Origin: an uncultured beta proteobacterium
Lineage (GTDB): Bacteria > Pseudomonadota > Gammaproteobacteria > Burkholderiales > SG8-41
Length of the DNA stretch: 33,065 nt
Assembly (NCBI GenBank): GCA_903913965.1
Contig: CAIWNB010000055.1
Location: forward strand, 1 to 33,065
Direction of reading: 5' to 3'
Of the stretch, positions 15,336-23,904 are shown in pieces. A program made the translations under genes and the position numbers. Under the pieces are notes generated by a model. That model did no database searches and was not told the DNA's origin. It saw nothing but the letters and a program-made list of their open reading frames with translations. Each line of letters starts with the position of its first letter. Position 1 is the stretch's first letter.

Positions 15336-15674
15336 CTATTTGGCTGCGGTCTTGGCGGTATCGGCCGAATAATACGCGGCGAGGTCAGCCATATCCTGAT
15401 CACTCAGACCAGCGGCAATCGCGCGCATCGTCGGATGGCTGCGCTCGCCCGACTTGTAACCCTGCAGCGCTTTGACGATATAGCCTGCATGCTGGCCGCC
15501 GATTTTGGGCACACTGTAGACCGATGGGAAGGCAGTACGGTAGCCAGCAATGCCGTGACAGCCTTCGCACATGACCGTTTTTTGTTTGCCGGCGGCGGCA
15601 TCACCTGCGGCATATGCCGAAGCGCCCATCGCCAACGCTGCCGCAGTCACCACTGCGTTCACCAGGATTCGCAT
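15336..15674 (-). CDS. Periplasmic monohaem cytochrome c, c553-like
   Basis: A 112-residue class I cytochrome c with a Sec signal (about residues 1-23), haem motif C36-E-G-C39-H40 and a probable Met ligand in the stretch SHPTMRAIAAGLSD. It resembles the neighbouring cytochrome in length and layout (GDAAAGK start, GG/AGQ-x2-YI segment, DLAAYYS end), pointing to an old tandem duplication. Together the two resemble separate halves of a dihaem cytochrome c4. The ATG at 15674 has AAGGA 7 nt upstream; an ATG at 15680 is too close to that site. The upstream partner gene sulP is divergent. Confidence 0.88.
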   Translation of the reverse strand: MRILVNAVVTAAALAMGASAYAAGDAAAGKQKTVMCEGCHGIAGYRTAFPSVYSVPKIGGQHAGYIVKALQGYKSGERSHPTMRAIAAGLSDQDMADLAAYYSADTAKTAAK

Positions 15675-15905
15675 GTTCATTTCCTTGTCTTTCCGCTGGA
15701 AATTCATAAAGGTGCCAAAAAAACTCGCGAGATTATACCGGAAATTTTCCGGGCTGCCGGAGCGTGATTGCGCCGCGCCTGCGCTTACCAGATAATCAGC
15801 GCTCCACCCGCCACTTTAGACTTGGCACTTTAGCCAGTCTCATTGCGGATTTTGCAAGACCCCGAGTGCCGGCAGTAATTCCGGGCAAAGCCTTTCGATT
15901 CTCCT

Positions 15906-17606
15906 ATGACTGCATTGCGCCGCCTGCTGCCCTTTCTCAACTGGTTCCCGCTGCAACCCGGGGCCATGAAAGCCGACCTCATCGCCGGTCTGACGGTGTC
16001 GCTGCTGGTGATTCCGCAGGCGCTGGCCTACGCCCAACTCGCCGGCGTGCCCGCTTATTACGGACTGTATGCGGCCTTGCTGCCGACCATTATCGGCAGC
16101 TTGTTCGGCTCATCCGCCCTCCTATCAACCGGGCCGGTGGCCCTCACCGCGCTGCTGACGGCGGCCAGCATTGCCCAACTCGGCACTCAGGGCGGTGAGC
16201 AGTACATCAGCTACGCCATCCTGCTCGCCCTGATCGCCGGTGTGTTCCAGCTCACCTTCGGTCTGTTACGCATGGGCGCCATCCTCAACTTCCTCTCGTA
16301 TCCGGTGTTAATGGGTTTTATCAACGCAGCCGCCATCATCATCGGCCTCTCACAGCTGCCCGCCCTGCTCGGCCTGCCACTCACGCAAACCTCGCATTTC
16401 ATGCTCGATATCTGGCAGGTGATGCTGCGCCTCGACACCCTGCACCCCGCATCACTACTGTTCGGCGCGGCGGCCCTCACCCTGTTGTTCACTTTCAAGA
16501 AGCAGGCCCCGCGTCTGCCCGGCGTATTAATCACGGTGGTTCTGCTGACCGTGACCAGCGAGCTGGCAGGCTTTGAACAAATGGGGGGAGTCGTGGTCGG
16601 CGATATTCCGCAGGGGCTGCCGGCCTTTGCGGTGCCGCACATCGACTGGGACACCGCCATCAAACTTTTGCCGGCCGGCTTCATCATTGCGCTGATCAGT
16701 TTCATGGAAGCCATGTCGAGCTGCAAAATCATCGCCATCAAAACGCGCAAGCCGTGGGATGAAAATCAGGAACTGATTGGCCAAGGGCTGGCCAAAATTG
16801 CCGGCGCGTTCAGCCAGACCATCCCGGTCAGCGGTTCGTTTTCACGCTCCGCACTCAATCTGTCGGTGCAGGCCCAAACCGGCCTGTCCTCGATATTCTC
16901 GGCGCTCTTCGTGCTGCTCGCGCTGCTGTTCTTCACGCCCTTGCTGCACCATCTACCCAAACCAGTGCTGGCGGCGATCATCATCACGGCGCTGGCCAAT
17001 CTGATTGATTTCGGCAGCATCGTCAAAGCCTGGCGTGCGCGCCGTGATGATGGTGTCGCCGCGGTAGTCACTTTTGTCGCCACAATCGCCTTTGCGCCGG
17101 GCATCCAAACCGGCATCCTGTGCGGCATCGCATTGTCGGTGGCGCTCCTGCTCTATCGCATGATGCGGCCACGTGCGGTGGTGGTGGGCATGCATGCCGA
17201 CGGCACCTTGCGTGACGCCGCTTATTTCCAACTCGACGCCCCCCACCCCAAGATGCGTGTGCTGCGTTTTGACCGTTCGCTGTTTTTTGTCAATGCCTCC
17301 TACTTTGAAGATGCCGTTATCACACTGGCGCGCGACCATCCGGAACTGCGCTATATCCTGGTGGCGGGCGGCGGCATCAATGAGATTGACGCCTCGGGTA
17401 TCGAGGTGCTGGGTAACCTGAGCACGCGCCTCAAGGCAGGCGGCATCACCCTCGGCTTGAGCGGCATCAAGCGCCAGGTCATGTCAGTCATGACGCAGAC
17501 AGGGCTCACCGGACACATCGGCGCGGAGAATATTTTTGCCACCGATCGTCTGGCTCTCGATACCCTGTGCACGAGACTCAACACTGAATCAACCACCGAC
17601 CGCTGA
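15906..17606 (+). CDS. SulP-family anion transporter with STAS domain
   Basis: A 566-residue inner-membrane transporter of the SulP (SLC26) family. The N-terminal signature is FPLQPGAMKADLIAGLTVSL and VIPQALAYAQLAGVPAYYGL (about 15-60). It is followed by about 10-12 hydrophobic segments with PVSGSFSRSALN near residue 310. The C-terminal STAS domain covers about 430-555, with VAGGGINEIDASGIEVL. Members carry sulfate, bicarbonate or dicarboxylates, and the substrate here cannot be told. No carbonic anhydrase or sulfur-assimilation gene adjoins. It is divergent from the cytochrome pair and 66 bp upstream of the cobalamin adenosyltransferase gene. Confidence 0.9.
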   Translation: MTALRRLLPFLNWFPLQPGAMKADLIAGLTVSLLVIPQALAYAQLAGVPAYYGLYAALLPTIIGSLFGSSALLSTGPVALTALLTAASIAQLGTQGGEQYISYAILLALIAGVFQLTFGLLRMGAILNFLSYPVLMGFINAAAIIIGLSQLPALLGLPLTQTSHFMLDIWQVMLRLDTLHPASLLFGAAALTLLFTFKKQAPRLPGVLITVVLLTVTSELAGFEQMGGVVVGDIPQGLPAFAVPHIDWDTAIKLLPAGFIIALISFMEAMSSCKIIAIKTRKPWDENQELIGQGLAKIAGAFSQTIPVSGSFSRSALNLSVQAQTGLSSIFSALFVLLALLFFTPLLHHLPKPVLAAIIITALANLIDFGSIVKAWRARRDDGVAAVVTFVATIAFAPGIQTGILCGIALSVALLLYRMMRPRAVVVGMHADGTLRDAAYFQLDAPHPKMRVLRFDRSLFFVNASYFEDAVITLARDHPELRYILVAGGGINEIDASGIEVLGNLSTRLKAGGITLGLSGIKRQVMSVMTQTGLTGHIGAENIFATDRLALDTLCTRLNTESTTDR

Positions 17607-17672
17607 CGCTCGCCGTCGCGGTCATCGATAGACCTTGGCTAAACCCTAACCAAACCTCAACCTCTGGAAATC

Positions 17673-18230
17673 ATGGCAAATCGTCTTACCAAAATAGTCA
17701 CCCGCACTGGCGATGACGGCACCACCGGGCTCGCCGACGGCAGCCGTCTGCCGAAGTCGGCCCCCTGTATCGAGACGCTCGGTGAGGTCGATGAGTTAAA
17801 CAGCGTGATCGGCCTGCTGCTGACCGAGTCCCTGCCCGCCCCGTTGCGCGCATGCCTCGAAGGCGTGCAGCATGACCTGTTCGATCTCGGTGGAGAACTC
17901 AGCGTGCCCGGCCACACCATCATGCGTGAAGCCCATTGCGCACGCCTTGATCAGGCGATTGATGCGTTTAACGCCAGCCTGCCACCACTCAAGGATTTCA
18001 TCCTGCCCGGCGGCGGACGCCCGGCCGCTGTTGCGCATGTCGCACGCACGGTCTGCCGGCGCGCCGAGCGCGCCCTGGTCGCATTGCACAACACCACACC
18101 GCAACCGTCGATCATGATTCAATATCTAAATCGCCTGTCTGACCTGCTGTTCGTGGTGGCACGCGTGCTCAATGCCGAATCAGGCGGCGGCGACGTGCTA
18201 TGGCAACAGGGAAAAAACCGCCTGCCTTGA
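17673..18230 (+). CDS. Cobalamin adenosyltransferase, PduO type
   Basis: A 185-residue ATP:cob(I)alamin adenosyltransferase that makes adenosylcobalamin. It has the ATP-binding start TRTGDDGTTGL, the middle GEVDELNSVIGL, then FILPGGGRPAA, VCRRAERAL and the YLNRLSDLLFVVAR signature near the C-terminus; all are standard for the PduO/MMAB class. Length matches single-domain family members. It precedes a Bug receptor gene by 56 bp on the same strand, which may be read through. AdoCbl-dependent enzymes themselves are not in this window. Confidence 0.95.
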   Translation: MANRLTKIVTRTGDDGTTGLADGSRLPKSAPCIETLGEVDELNSVIGLLLTESLPAPLRACLEGVQHDLFDLGGELSVPGHTIMREAHCARLDQAIDAFNASLPPLKDFILPGGGRPAAVAHVARTVCRRAERALVALHNTTPQPSIMIQYLNRLSDLLFVVARVLNAESGGGDVLWQQGKNRLP

Positions 18231-18286
18231 CCCCGGCAAGGCAAAGCTCATCGTAGAAACCGAAGACCGAACCAGGAGAATCGCTG

Positions 18287-19273
18287 ATGAATCACCCGAC
18301 ATCACGTTACTTTGCCGCGGCTCTGCTCTGCGTCGCCGCCATCAATGGCCCTCAGGCCGAAGCCGCCGGACCAGCCTATCCGGCGCGGCCGATCCGCATG
18401 GTGGTACCTTTCCCGCCGGGCGGTGCCACCGATCTGCTGGCGCGCGTGCTCGCGCAAAGGCTGGGTGAAAGCCTCGGCCAGCAGGTGGTGGTCGATAACA
18501 GGCCGGGCGCCGGCGGCACTCTGGGCTCGCGCCTGATGCTGGACGCACAACCCGATGGCTACACGATCCTGATGGGTACCACCAGCACACATGCCATCGG
18601 CCCGCACCTGTATGCGAAACCGCCCTATGATCCGGCGCGTGATTTCGCCGCAATTACGCTGGTGTCATCAACACCGACCGTGCTACTGATCGGCGCCGCG
18701 CTCCCGCCGACCAGCGTCAAAGAGCTGATCGCCTATGCAAAATCCAAACCTGGCGTGCTCAACTACGGGTCATCAGGCATCGGCACACAGTTTCATCTAT
18801 CCGGCGAATTGCTCAAACTGCTCACCGGTATCAACATCGTGCATATCCCCTACAAGGGAACGGCGCTGGTCTACCCCGACATGTTCTCCGGCCAGATTGC
18901 ACTGTTGTTTGACACGCCCTCGGTCGCCCTGCCCTTCATCAAAGCCGGGCGCGTACGGGCCCTCGGCGTGACCAGCGCGCAGCGCGCAGCCGTACTGCCC
19001 GAAGTGCCGACCATCGTCGAAGCGGGTGTGCCCGGCTATAACGCGGAGCTATGGTTCTGTCTCGTCGGTCCGGCCAAGTTACCGGCGGAGATCGCCGCAC
19101 GTATCGCCGCAGACACCGCAAAAATCGTCAAACTGCCGGACGTCAAAGAACGGCTCGATCAACAGGGCATGGAAGCGGTCGCCAACAGCCCCGCACAATT
19201 GCAAAAATTCATCGCTGCGCAAAATGAACAATGGTCGAAAGTGGTACGCAATGCGGGGGTGAAGGCGGAGTAA
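18287..19273 (+). CDS. Bug-family periplasmic solute receptor (TctC-like)
   Basis: A 328-residue extracytoplasmic substrate-binding protein of the Bug/TctC family, which binds carboxylates and similar anions. The signal peptide covers about residues 1-25 (ending near QAEAAG). Then come the family opening YPARPIRMVVPFPPGGATD, the VDNRPGAGGT loop, a VHIPYKGTAL segment and a C-terminal LPEVPTIVEAG. An AGGAG ribosome site lies 7 nt before the ATG. No TctA/TctB permease genes are nearby, as is usual for orphan Bug proteins of betaproteobacteria. It follows the cobalamin adenosyltransferase gene and precedes a decayed CoA-transferase fragment. Ligand unknown. Confidence 0.92.
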   Translation: MNHPTSRYFAAALLCVAAINGPQAEAAGPAYPARPIRMVVPFPPGGATDLLARVLAQRLGESLGQQVVVDNRPGAGGTLGSRLMLDAQPDGYTILMGTTSTHAIGPHLYAKPPYDPARDFAAITLVSSTPTVLLIGAALPPTSVKELIAYAKSKPGVLNYGSSGIGTQFHLSGELLKLLTGINIVHIPYKGTALVYPDMFSGQIALLFDTPSVALPFIKAGRVRALGVTSAQRAAVLPEVPTIVEAGVPGYNAELWFCLVGPAKLPAEIAARIAADTAKIVKLPDVKERLDQQGMEAVANSPAQLQKFIAAQNEQWSKVVRNAGVKAE

Positions 19274-19283
19274 GCGGTTGGCG

Positions 19284-19317
19284 GCGGGACGCGGCCTTCC
19301 CTCAAGGTTAGTCCCGC
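19284..19317 (+). other. Inverted repeat after the Bug gene
   Basis: GCGGGAC (19284-19290) and GTCCCGC (19311-19317) form a 7-bp stem with a 20-nt loop soon after the Bug stop codon. No T run follows, so termination would need Rho or processing. Confidence 0.25.
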
Positions 19318-19342
19318 GTCTTCAGGAAAGTAGTGTCGATAA

Positions 19343-19550
19343 AATTCGGCGATCGAGGTGGATCTAAGCGGCCGAATCAATACCAAAACGGCGGGGAAGG
19401 TTTACTTCGGTGGCGTCGGCGGGGCGATGGCCTTGCTAAGCGACGCGCCCGTTGCAGAAACGTCTACGCGAGATACTCGCCATTACCCGTCCGGATGACC
19501 GCGAACAACTGGAGCGCGATACAGCGCAGGTTACTGCACTGCCACACTAA
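19343..19550 (+). pseudogene. Decayed C-terminal fragment of an acetyl-CoA hydrolase/transferase-like gene
   Basis: Two frames carry recognisable pieces of one protein. From 19343 the translation reads NSAIEVDLSGRINTK and then GKVYFGGVGGAM. This resembles the NSALEVDL-x-G-Q-V-N/SGVGG region of acetyl-CoA hydrolase and 4-hydroxybutyrate CoA-transferase proteins. After about 19440 another frame gives LQKRLREILAITRPDDREQLE, ending at the TAA at 19548-19550. This resembles the family C-terminus (LRERA-x3-I-x-IAHPDFR-x2-L). In intact relatives some 70 residues separate the two blocks, so both a frameshift and a deletion are implied, and no start is present. The similarity is recalled from family patterns, not computed. 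The rest of the 510-bp gap (19274-19783) shows nothing else convincing. Confidence 0.5.
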
Positions 19551-19783
19551 GCGCGCTTACACAGCGCACTGCAGTTCCATTAAAAAAACACAGGCCATGA
19601 TTTAGAATTACACCTTCGCCGAAGCCTGCCATGATTTCGCGACGGCTATGTGCCATCTATGGTTTTTCGTTGCGGACTTAGCAGCTGTCAGAGAGGATTA
19701 TGTGGGCAATACCAAAAACAACCGATCTGACCCAAACAGCCAAAAACCAACAATCATCTTTCCTTAACCGTGGAACCTGTTCA

Positions 19784-20746
19784 ATGAAACGTCCCGTCAC
19801 AGTACTCAGTGGTTTTCTTGGCAGCGGTAAAACGACACTCCTTAATCACTTGCTCAACGCCGATCACGGTCTGCGCATCGCGGTGATGATCAACGACTTC
19901 GGTGACGTCAATATCGACAAGGATCTGGTGATCGGCCAGACCGGTGACGTGGTCGAGCTCTCGGGCGGATGCCTCTGCTGCACAATACGTGGCGACCTCT
20001 TGAATGCGGCGCGCGAATTGCTCACTAGCGGGCGTGAATTCGACTATGTGGTGGTCGAGACATCAGGACTCGCTGAACCACTGGCAGTCGCGCAAACCGT
20101 CCTCGTGCCGGAGCTCGAAGCCAGCTACCGGCTCGACGCGGTGATTACCGTGGTCGACAGCTCAAACATCGAAACCTGGCTGGCCTCCAACGAAACTGCC
20201 GCAGAACAGATTCGTTGTGCCAATCTGCTGATTGCCAACAAACTTGATCTGATCGCACCGGAAGACGTCGACGGCCTTAAAGCGCGTCTCGCCAGCATCA
20301 ATGCAAACGCACGTGTCATCCCATCCATCAACTGCGACCTGCCGGTAGAAGTATTGCTCGACATCGCGGCGTATGAACCGCCCACTGAAAGGCAATACAA
20401 GGTACTGCGCGAACATGTCAGTCACCGTAGCATCGTCTCCGCTTCTTTTAACGAGGATGTTGAACTCGATCATGATTTGTTCGACCGCTTCCTGCGCAAC
20501 CTGCCCGACAGCGTGTTTCGTGCCAAAGGCACGGTTGCAGTGCATGGATTAAGCCGGCGCGTGGTTTTCCATCGTGTCGGCAGCCGCAACATACTGGATC
20601 AAGCCGCGCCATGGCTGGATCAGCCGAGAACCTGCCGGGCCCTTTTTCTGGGTGACGGTTTTGACCGCGACAAGCTGCTTAGCGAACTGCACAGCTGTGC
20701 AGCCACGCCAATGGCCAGGCCGGAAGACCAAACACCCCGAACTTAA
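19784..20746 (+). CDS. CobW/COG0523-family GTPase (metal chaperone type)
   Basis: A 320-residue G3E-family P-loop GTPase. It has Walker A GFLGSGKTTLLN (10-21), the metal-binding GGC63-L-C65-C66 motif, VVVETSGLAEPL and the guanine-specificity NKLD. A CobW C-terminal domain follows from about residue 210. Members insert or deliver metals (Zn, Co, or Fe for nitrile hydratase); the COG0523 group is functionally mixed and the metal here is unknown. The ATG at 19784 is chosen because it begins directly with the family N-terminus. An in-frame ATG at 19700 has an AGAGGA ribosome site and would add 28 residues without family similarity, so it cannot be excluded. The gene is convergent with the next Bug gene. 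No Zur-type site was recognised. Confidence 0.85.
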   Translation: MKRPVTVLSGFLGSGKTTLLNHLLNADHGLRIAVMINDFGDVNIDKDLVIGQTGDVVELSGGCLCCTIRGDLLNAARELLTSGREFDYVVVETSGLAEPLAVAQTVLVPELEASYRLDAVITVVDSSNIETWLASNETAAEQIRCANLLIANKLDLIAPEDVDGLKARLASINANARVIPSINCDLPVEVLLDIAAYEPPTERQYKVLREHVSHRSIVSASFNEDVELDHDLFDRFLRNLPDSVFRAKGTVAVHGLSRRVVFHRVGSRNILDQAAPWLDQPRTCRALFLGDGFDRDKLLSELHSCAATPMARPEDQTPRT

Positions 20747-20814
20747 AGGCGCGACTCCCGCAGGCAAAGACAAAACCTCGCGCCGCACCTTGTAGAGAGT
20801 GACATGCAGTCACA

Positions 20815-20863
20815 GTCAACGCCGCTACGGCATTCGAGAAAGGCCTGGGAATAGCGGCGTGAC
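20815..20863. terminator. Hairpin between convergent CobW-like and Bug genes
   Basis: CGCCGCTA (20820-20827) pairs perfectly with TAGCGGCG (20852-20859). GTCA/TGAC extends the stem after a small bulge, with a 24-nt inner loop. It sits between convergent genes, so a termination role is plausible, but T runs are weak, especially on the minus strand. Confidence 0.4.
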
Positions 20864-20867
20864 GGGA

Positions 20868-21842
20868 TTATTTCTTTTCTTCGACACGTCCGATTACCTT
20901 GATCACATCGGCCAGGCGTTTTGCATCACGATCCCAGAATTTCTGAAACTCCGGCGCGTCAAGGTAATATATCGGCGTATTGAGCTTCCCCATCGCTGAT
21001 TTGAAATCAGCGTCTTCGACCGCCTTGCGCGTAGATTCGCGCAACACTTTCATCGCTGATTCTGGTGTGCCGGCAGGCGCAAACAAACCGACCCAAACGT
21101 AATACTCAATGTTGTAACCGAGCTCCATCAAGGTTGGCACATCGGGCAGCACTTCACTGCGTTTACCACCCCACCCGGCAAGGCTGCGCAACTTACCTGA
21201 CCGGATGTGCATGCTCAATGAAGCCGGACCGCCCGCGGTCATGTCGACGTGGCCACCGAGCAGAGCAGTGATCGCAGGACCGCCACCATTGGTTGGCAAG
21301 TGCCGCATTTTAATGTCAGTCGCATGCAGCAGCATTTCGATCGGGAGATGAATCGTACCGTAAATACCCGATGTCGAGTACGTCATTTGCCCCTGGCGTT
21401 GCTTCGCAATCGTTAGAAATTCCTTGACCGACTTTATCGGGCTCTCAGACTGCACCACCATGTAGGTGGGATCCGTCCAGATCAGGGCGATCGGCGCCAG
21501 TTGATCCATCGCATAGGCTGGTTTGCGATCGAACAGCTTGTCGGCCTCTGGAATCGACGAAATGCTCGAAGCTGTCATCATGATGGTATAGCCATCGGGC
21601 TTCGCGTTTGCCGTTGCAGCAATGCCGATGGCTCCCGCCGCGCCGCCGCGGTTGCTGACGGTCACGGTCTGCTTCAATGCTTTTTCCAGCGCCGGGGTAA
21701 AGGGACGCGCAGAGAGATCGACAAATCCCCCTGGAGGATACGGCACGATCATCGTTACAGGACGACTCGGATATTGTTCTTGTGCTGCGACCATTGCCGC
21801 AGTAAGCAGCAATACAGTGGCGACCATCGATTTCATTATCAT
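20868..21842 (-). CDS. Bug-family periplasmic solute receptor (TctC-like)
   Basis: A 324-residue Bug receptor with a signal peptide (MIMKSMVATVLLLTAAMVAA) and the opening YPSRPVTMIVPYPPGGFVDL. The usual DNRPGA loop is altered to SNRGGAAG, and a variant MRHLPTNGG replaces the common HVPYKG segment. This suggests a divergent ligand pocket. The ATG at 21842 has GGAGG 6 nt upstream and gives a clean signal sequence; the frame is open further upstream into the preceding gene but without support. It is the last gene of the leftward amidohydrolase/CoA-transferase operon, 40 bp after the CaiB-type gene. Binding of the substrate or a relative of that pathway is a reasonable inference. Confidence 0.9.
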   Translation of the reverse strand: MIMKSMVATVLLLTAAMVAAQEQYPSRPVTMIVPYPPGGFVDLSARPFTPALEKALKQTVTVSNRGGAAGAIGIAATANAKPDGYTIMMTASSISSIPEADKLFDRKPAYAMDQLAPIALIWTDPTYMVVQSESPIKSVKEFLTIAKQRQGQMTYSTSGIYGTIHLPIEMLLHATDIKMRHLPTNGGGPAITALLGGHVDMTAGGPASLSMHIRSGKLRSLAGWGGKRSEVLPDVPTLMELGYNIEYYVWVGLFAPAGTPESAMKVLRESTRKAVEDADFKSAMGKLNTPIYYLDAPEFQKFWDRDAKRLADVIKVIGRVEEKK

Positions 21843-21882
21843 TATTTTCCTCCGCAGTAACGCGTGAATAACAAGCGCGGCT

Positions 21883-23112
21883 TCAAGCGCCGCTGGCGCC
21901 CTCGCCTCCATGACTCTTGCCGAACGCGCCCGCCTGCTGCAACGCGACGAACTCTTCATCCCCGATCGCAAGAAACTCCTTGAGTATGGCGGCTGTGTGC
22001 TCGCCCAACAATGGCGGTGGCCGGTAGGGCTCGGTACTATCAGTTGAGAGGTGAAACGGCGCACCGACCATCTGCAGAAGGCCGCTGGTCGGGTGGGTCA
22101 GTGTCTTGAGTATGCCCAGCGCAGCCACCTGGGGATCAGCGAGAATACGATCGACCGTATTGATGGGCCCACACGGCACCTCAACGTCGGACAGAATTTT
22201 CATCCATTCATCAGTAGACTTTTGCCTAAACCAATCACTCACCATGGCTTCGACCTCGGCACGCCGGGCGATACGCGCATGATTCGCTGAATAACGTGAA
22301 TCTGCAGCAAATTCCGGATGCCCGACGGCCTTGCACAATCGCTGCCATTGCCCGTCGTTTCCCACTGCCAGCGTTACGTTGCCATCGTTGGTCGCAAAAA
22401 CTTTATACGGCACGGCATTCGGATGGCCGTTGCCAAGACGATCCGCTTTTACCCCTGACATCAGAAAACCCGCCGTCAGATTAGGCATGATGGAAAGCGA
22501 ACTCTCCAGCAACGACAGGTCAACCCGCTGCCCTGCACCAGAACGAGTGCGTGACTGTAGCGCCCCGAGTATCGCGATCGCCGAATACAGTCCTGTCACC
22601 AGGTCGATAATGGCCACACCAACCCGCATCGGCGTACCATCCGGTTCGCCGGTAATGCTCATCATGCCGCCCATGCCCTGGGTGATGACATCGTAGCCTG
22701 GACGGTCGGCCAGCGGGCCGGTAGCACCATAACCGGTGATCGAAGCGTAAACCAGCCGCGGGTTAATGGCCTTGAGCTGCTCGTAGCCCAACCCGAGTGA
22801 CTCCATCACGCCCGGTCGAAAGTTCTCAATCACCACATCGCTTTTGCGCACCAGACTCAGCGCGAGATCGCGGCCGCTCGACGTCTTCAGATCAAGCGCA
22901 ATACTACGTTTATTACGGTTGACGGAAAGGAAGTAGGTGCTTTCGCCATCCGGCATGAAAGGCGGCCCCCATTGACGCAGGTCGTCTCCGGCACCGGCGC
23001 GCTCCAACTTGATGACGTCGGCCCCGAGATCCGCCAGTACCATCGTGCAATATGGACCGGCGAGGACGCGCGAAAAATCCAGCACCACCACCCCATCAAG
23101 GGCTTTGGTCAC
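21883..23112 (-). CDS. CaiB/BaiF family III CoA-transferase
   Basis: A 409-residue family III CoA-transferase that moves CoA between carboxylic acids through an aspartyl-CoA anhydride. It shows LDFSRVLAGPYCTMVLADLGAD at the N-terminus (about 11-32), RNKRSIALDLK, VIENFRPGVMESLGLGY (94-110) and the catalytic Asp D141 in RPGYDVITQGMGG. Length is typical (about 400). The start is GTG at 23112, 3 nt after the stop of the upstream CoA-transferase B gene, so it is translationally linked. With a second CoA-transferase (A plus B subunits) in the same operon, the pathway seems to activate two different acids or to recycle CoA. Substrate unknown. Confidence 0.93.
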   Translation of the reverse strand: MTKALDGVVVLDFSRVLAGPYCTMVLADLGADVIKLERAGAGDDLRQWGPPFMPDGESTYFLSVNRNKRSIALDLKTSSGRDLALSLVRKSDVVIENFRPGVMESLGLGYEQLKAINPRLVYASITGYGATGPLADRPGYDVITQGMGGMMSITGEPDGTPMRVGVAIIDLVTGLYSAIAILGALQSRTRSGAGQRVDLSLLESSLSIMPNLTAGFLMSGVKADRLGNGHPNAVPYKVFATNDGNVTLAVGNDGQWQRLCKAVGHPEFAADSRYSANHARIARRAEVEAMVSDWFRQKSTDEWMKILSDVEVPCGPINTVDRILADPQVAALGILKTLTHPTSGLLQMVGAPFHLSTDSTEPYRPPPLLGEHTAAILKEFLAIGDEEFVALQQAGAFGKSHGGEGASGA

Positions 23113-23115
23113 CGC

Positions 23116-23904
23116 CTAGCCCTCCGGCATCAGGTAATAGCGCTGTTTAGCGTGTTCGAGTTCTTCGCGTATCACTGTAAGTTCAACAGGCGTGGGCGCA
23201 GGTAGCACAGAGAAATCAGACCGCACTTTGATCGGCCAGCTAAAACTGGCCTGAACTTCCTCGGCACTGACACCGGCATGCAACTCGGCGGCATACATCT
23301 CGCCGATTTCGTCAAACTTAAAAATGCCCAAGGGATTAACCAGGACCTTGGGACCGGTATCTTTTTTATACCCCAGACGCTCGCGCTCACCGGAGCCGCC
23401 AAGATAACCGGGGCTGGTAATGTAATCGACGCGATCCGGATAACTGCGTTTATTAGTGCTCGCACTGACCAGCAGCAAATCACGACCGAGGCTGGAGAGT
23501 TCGGTGCCACCGCCCGAGCCTGGTAGACGAACTTTAGGCTTCAGGTATGGACCCACCGCGGTGGTATTGACGTTGCCGAATCGATCAACAATCGCCGCCT
23601 CCACCATGGTCATCTCTACCCGACCGGCGCCCAACCACATATAGAGCGCTTCAAGGCTGCCGGCACAGGTTGTCGCCTGCTCAGCCGCCGTCAAATCACA
23701 CGGCGAGGTCGGCAACACCGGTGTCAGGCGGTCTTCAACAATGCCGTTCTCATAAACGATCACAACATTGGGAGCGTGCAGGCGGCGCGCAATGCGCGCC
23801 ATCAGCATCGGCCAGTGAAAACCGACAAAAAGAACAGCACCATCGTTAATGCGATGGGCGCCGGTAAGAAACATCTGCTCGAAACGAGTCGCGCCCTCCA
23901 TCAC
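23116..23904 (-). CDS. CoA-transferase subunit B (family I, glutaconate-type)
   Basis: About 262 residues with the family I CoA-transferase beta-subunit layout. The segment VVIVYENGIVEDRL contains a glutamate (E52) at the place of the catalytic Glu of glutaconate CoA-transferase B. LPGSGGGTELSSLGRDLLLV follows later in the chain. This Glu argues for true transferase activity rather than the hydrolase-like IpdB branch. The A gene ends TGA at 23901-23903, while B may start at GTG 23904 or at ATG 23901, so start and stop overlap by 1-4 bases. Coupled translation fits an A-B heteromer. The acyl donor and acceptor are not predictable. Confidence 0.88.
   Translation of the reverse strand: MMEGATRFEQMFLTGAHRINDGAVLFVGFHWPMLMARIARRLHAPNVVIVYENGIVEDRLTPVLPTSPCDLTAAEQATTCAGSLEALYMWLGAGRVEMTMVEAAIVDRFGNVNTTAVGPYLKPKVRLPGSGGGTELSSLGRDLLLVSASTNKRSYPDRVDYITSPGYLGGSGERERLGYKKDTGPKVLVNPLGIFKFDEIGEMYAAELHAGVSAEEVQASFSWPIKVRSDFSVLPAPTPVELTVIREELEHAKQRYYLMPEG

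Noticed and set aside
19333-19605. A 90-codon open frame in the gap before the CobW-like gene
   Set aside because: The translation is Arg-rich and unlike any protein; the real signal in this stretch is the frameshifted CoA-transferase relic in the other two frames.
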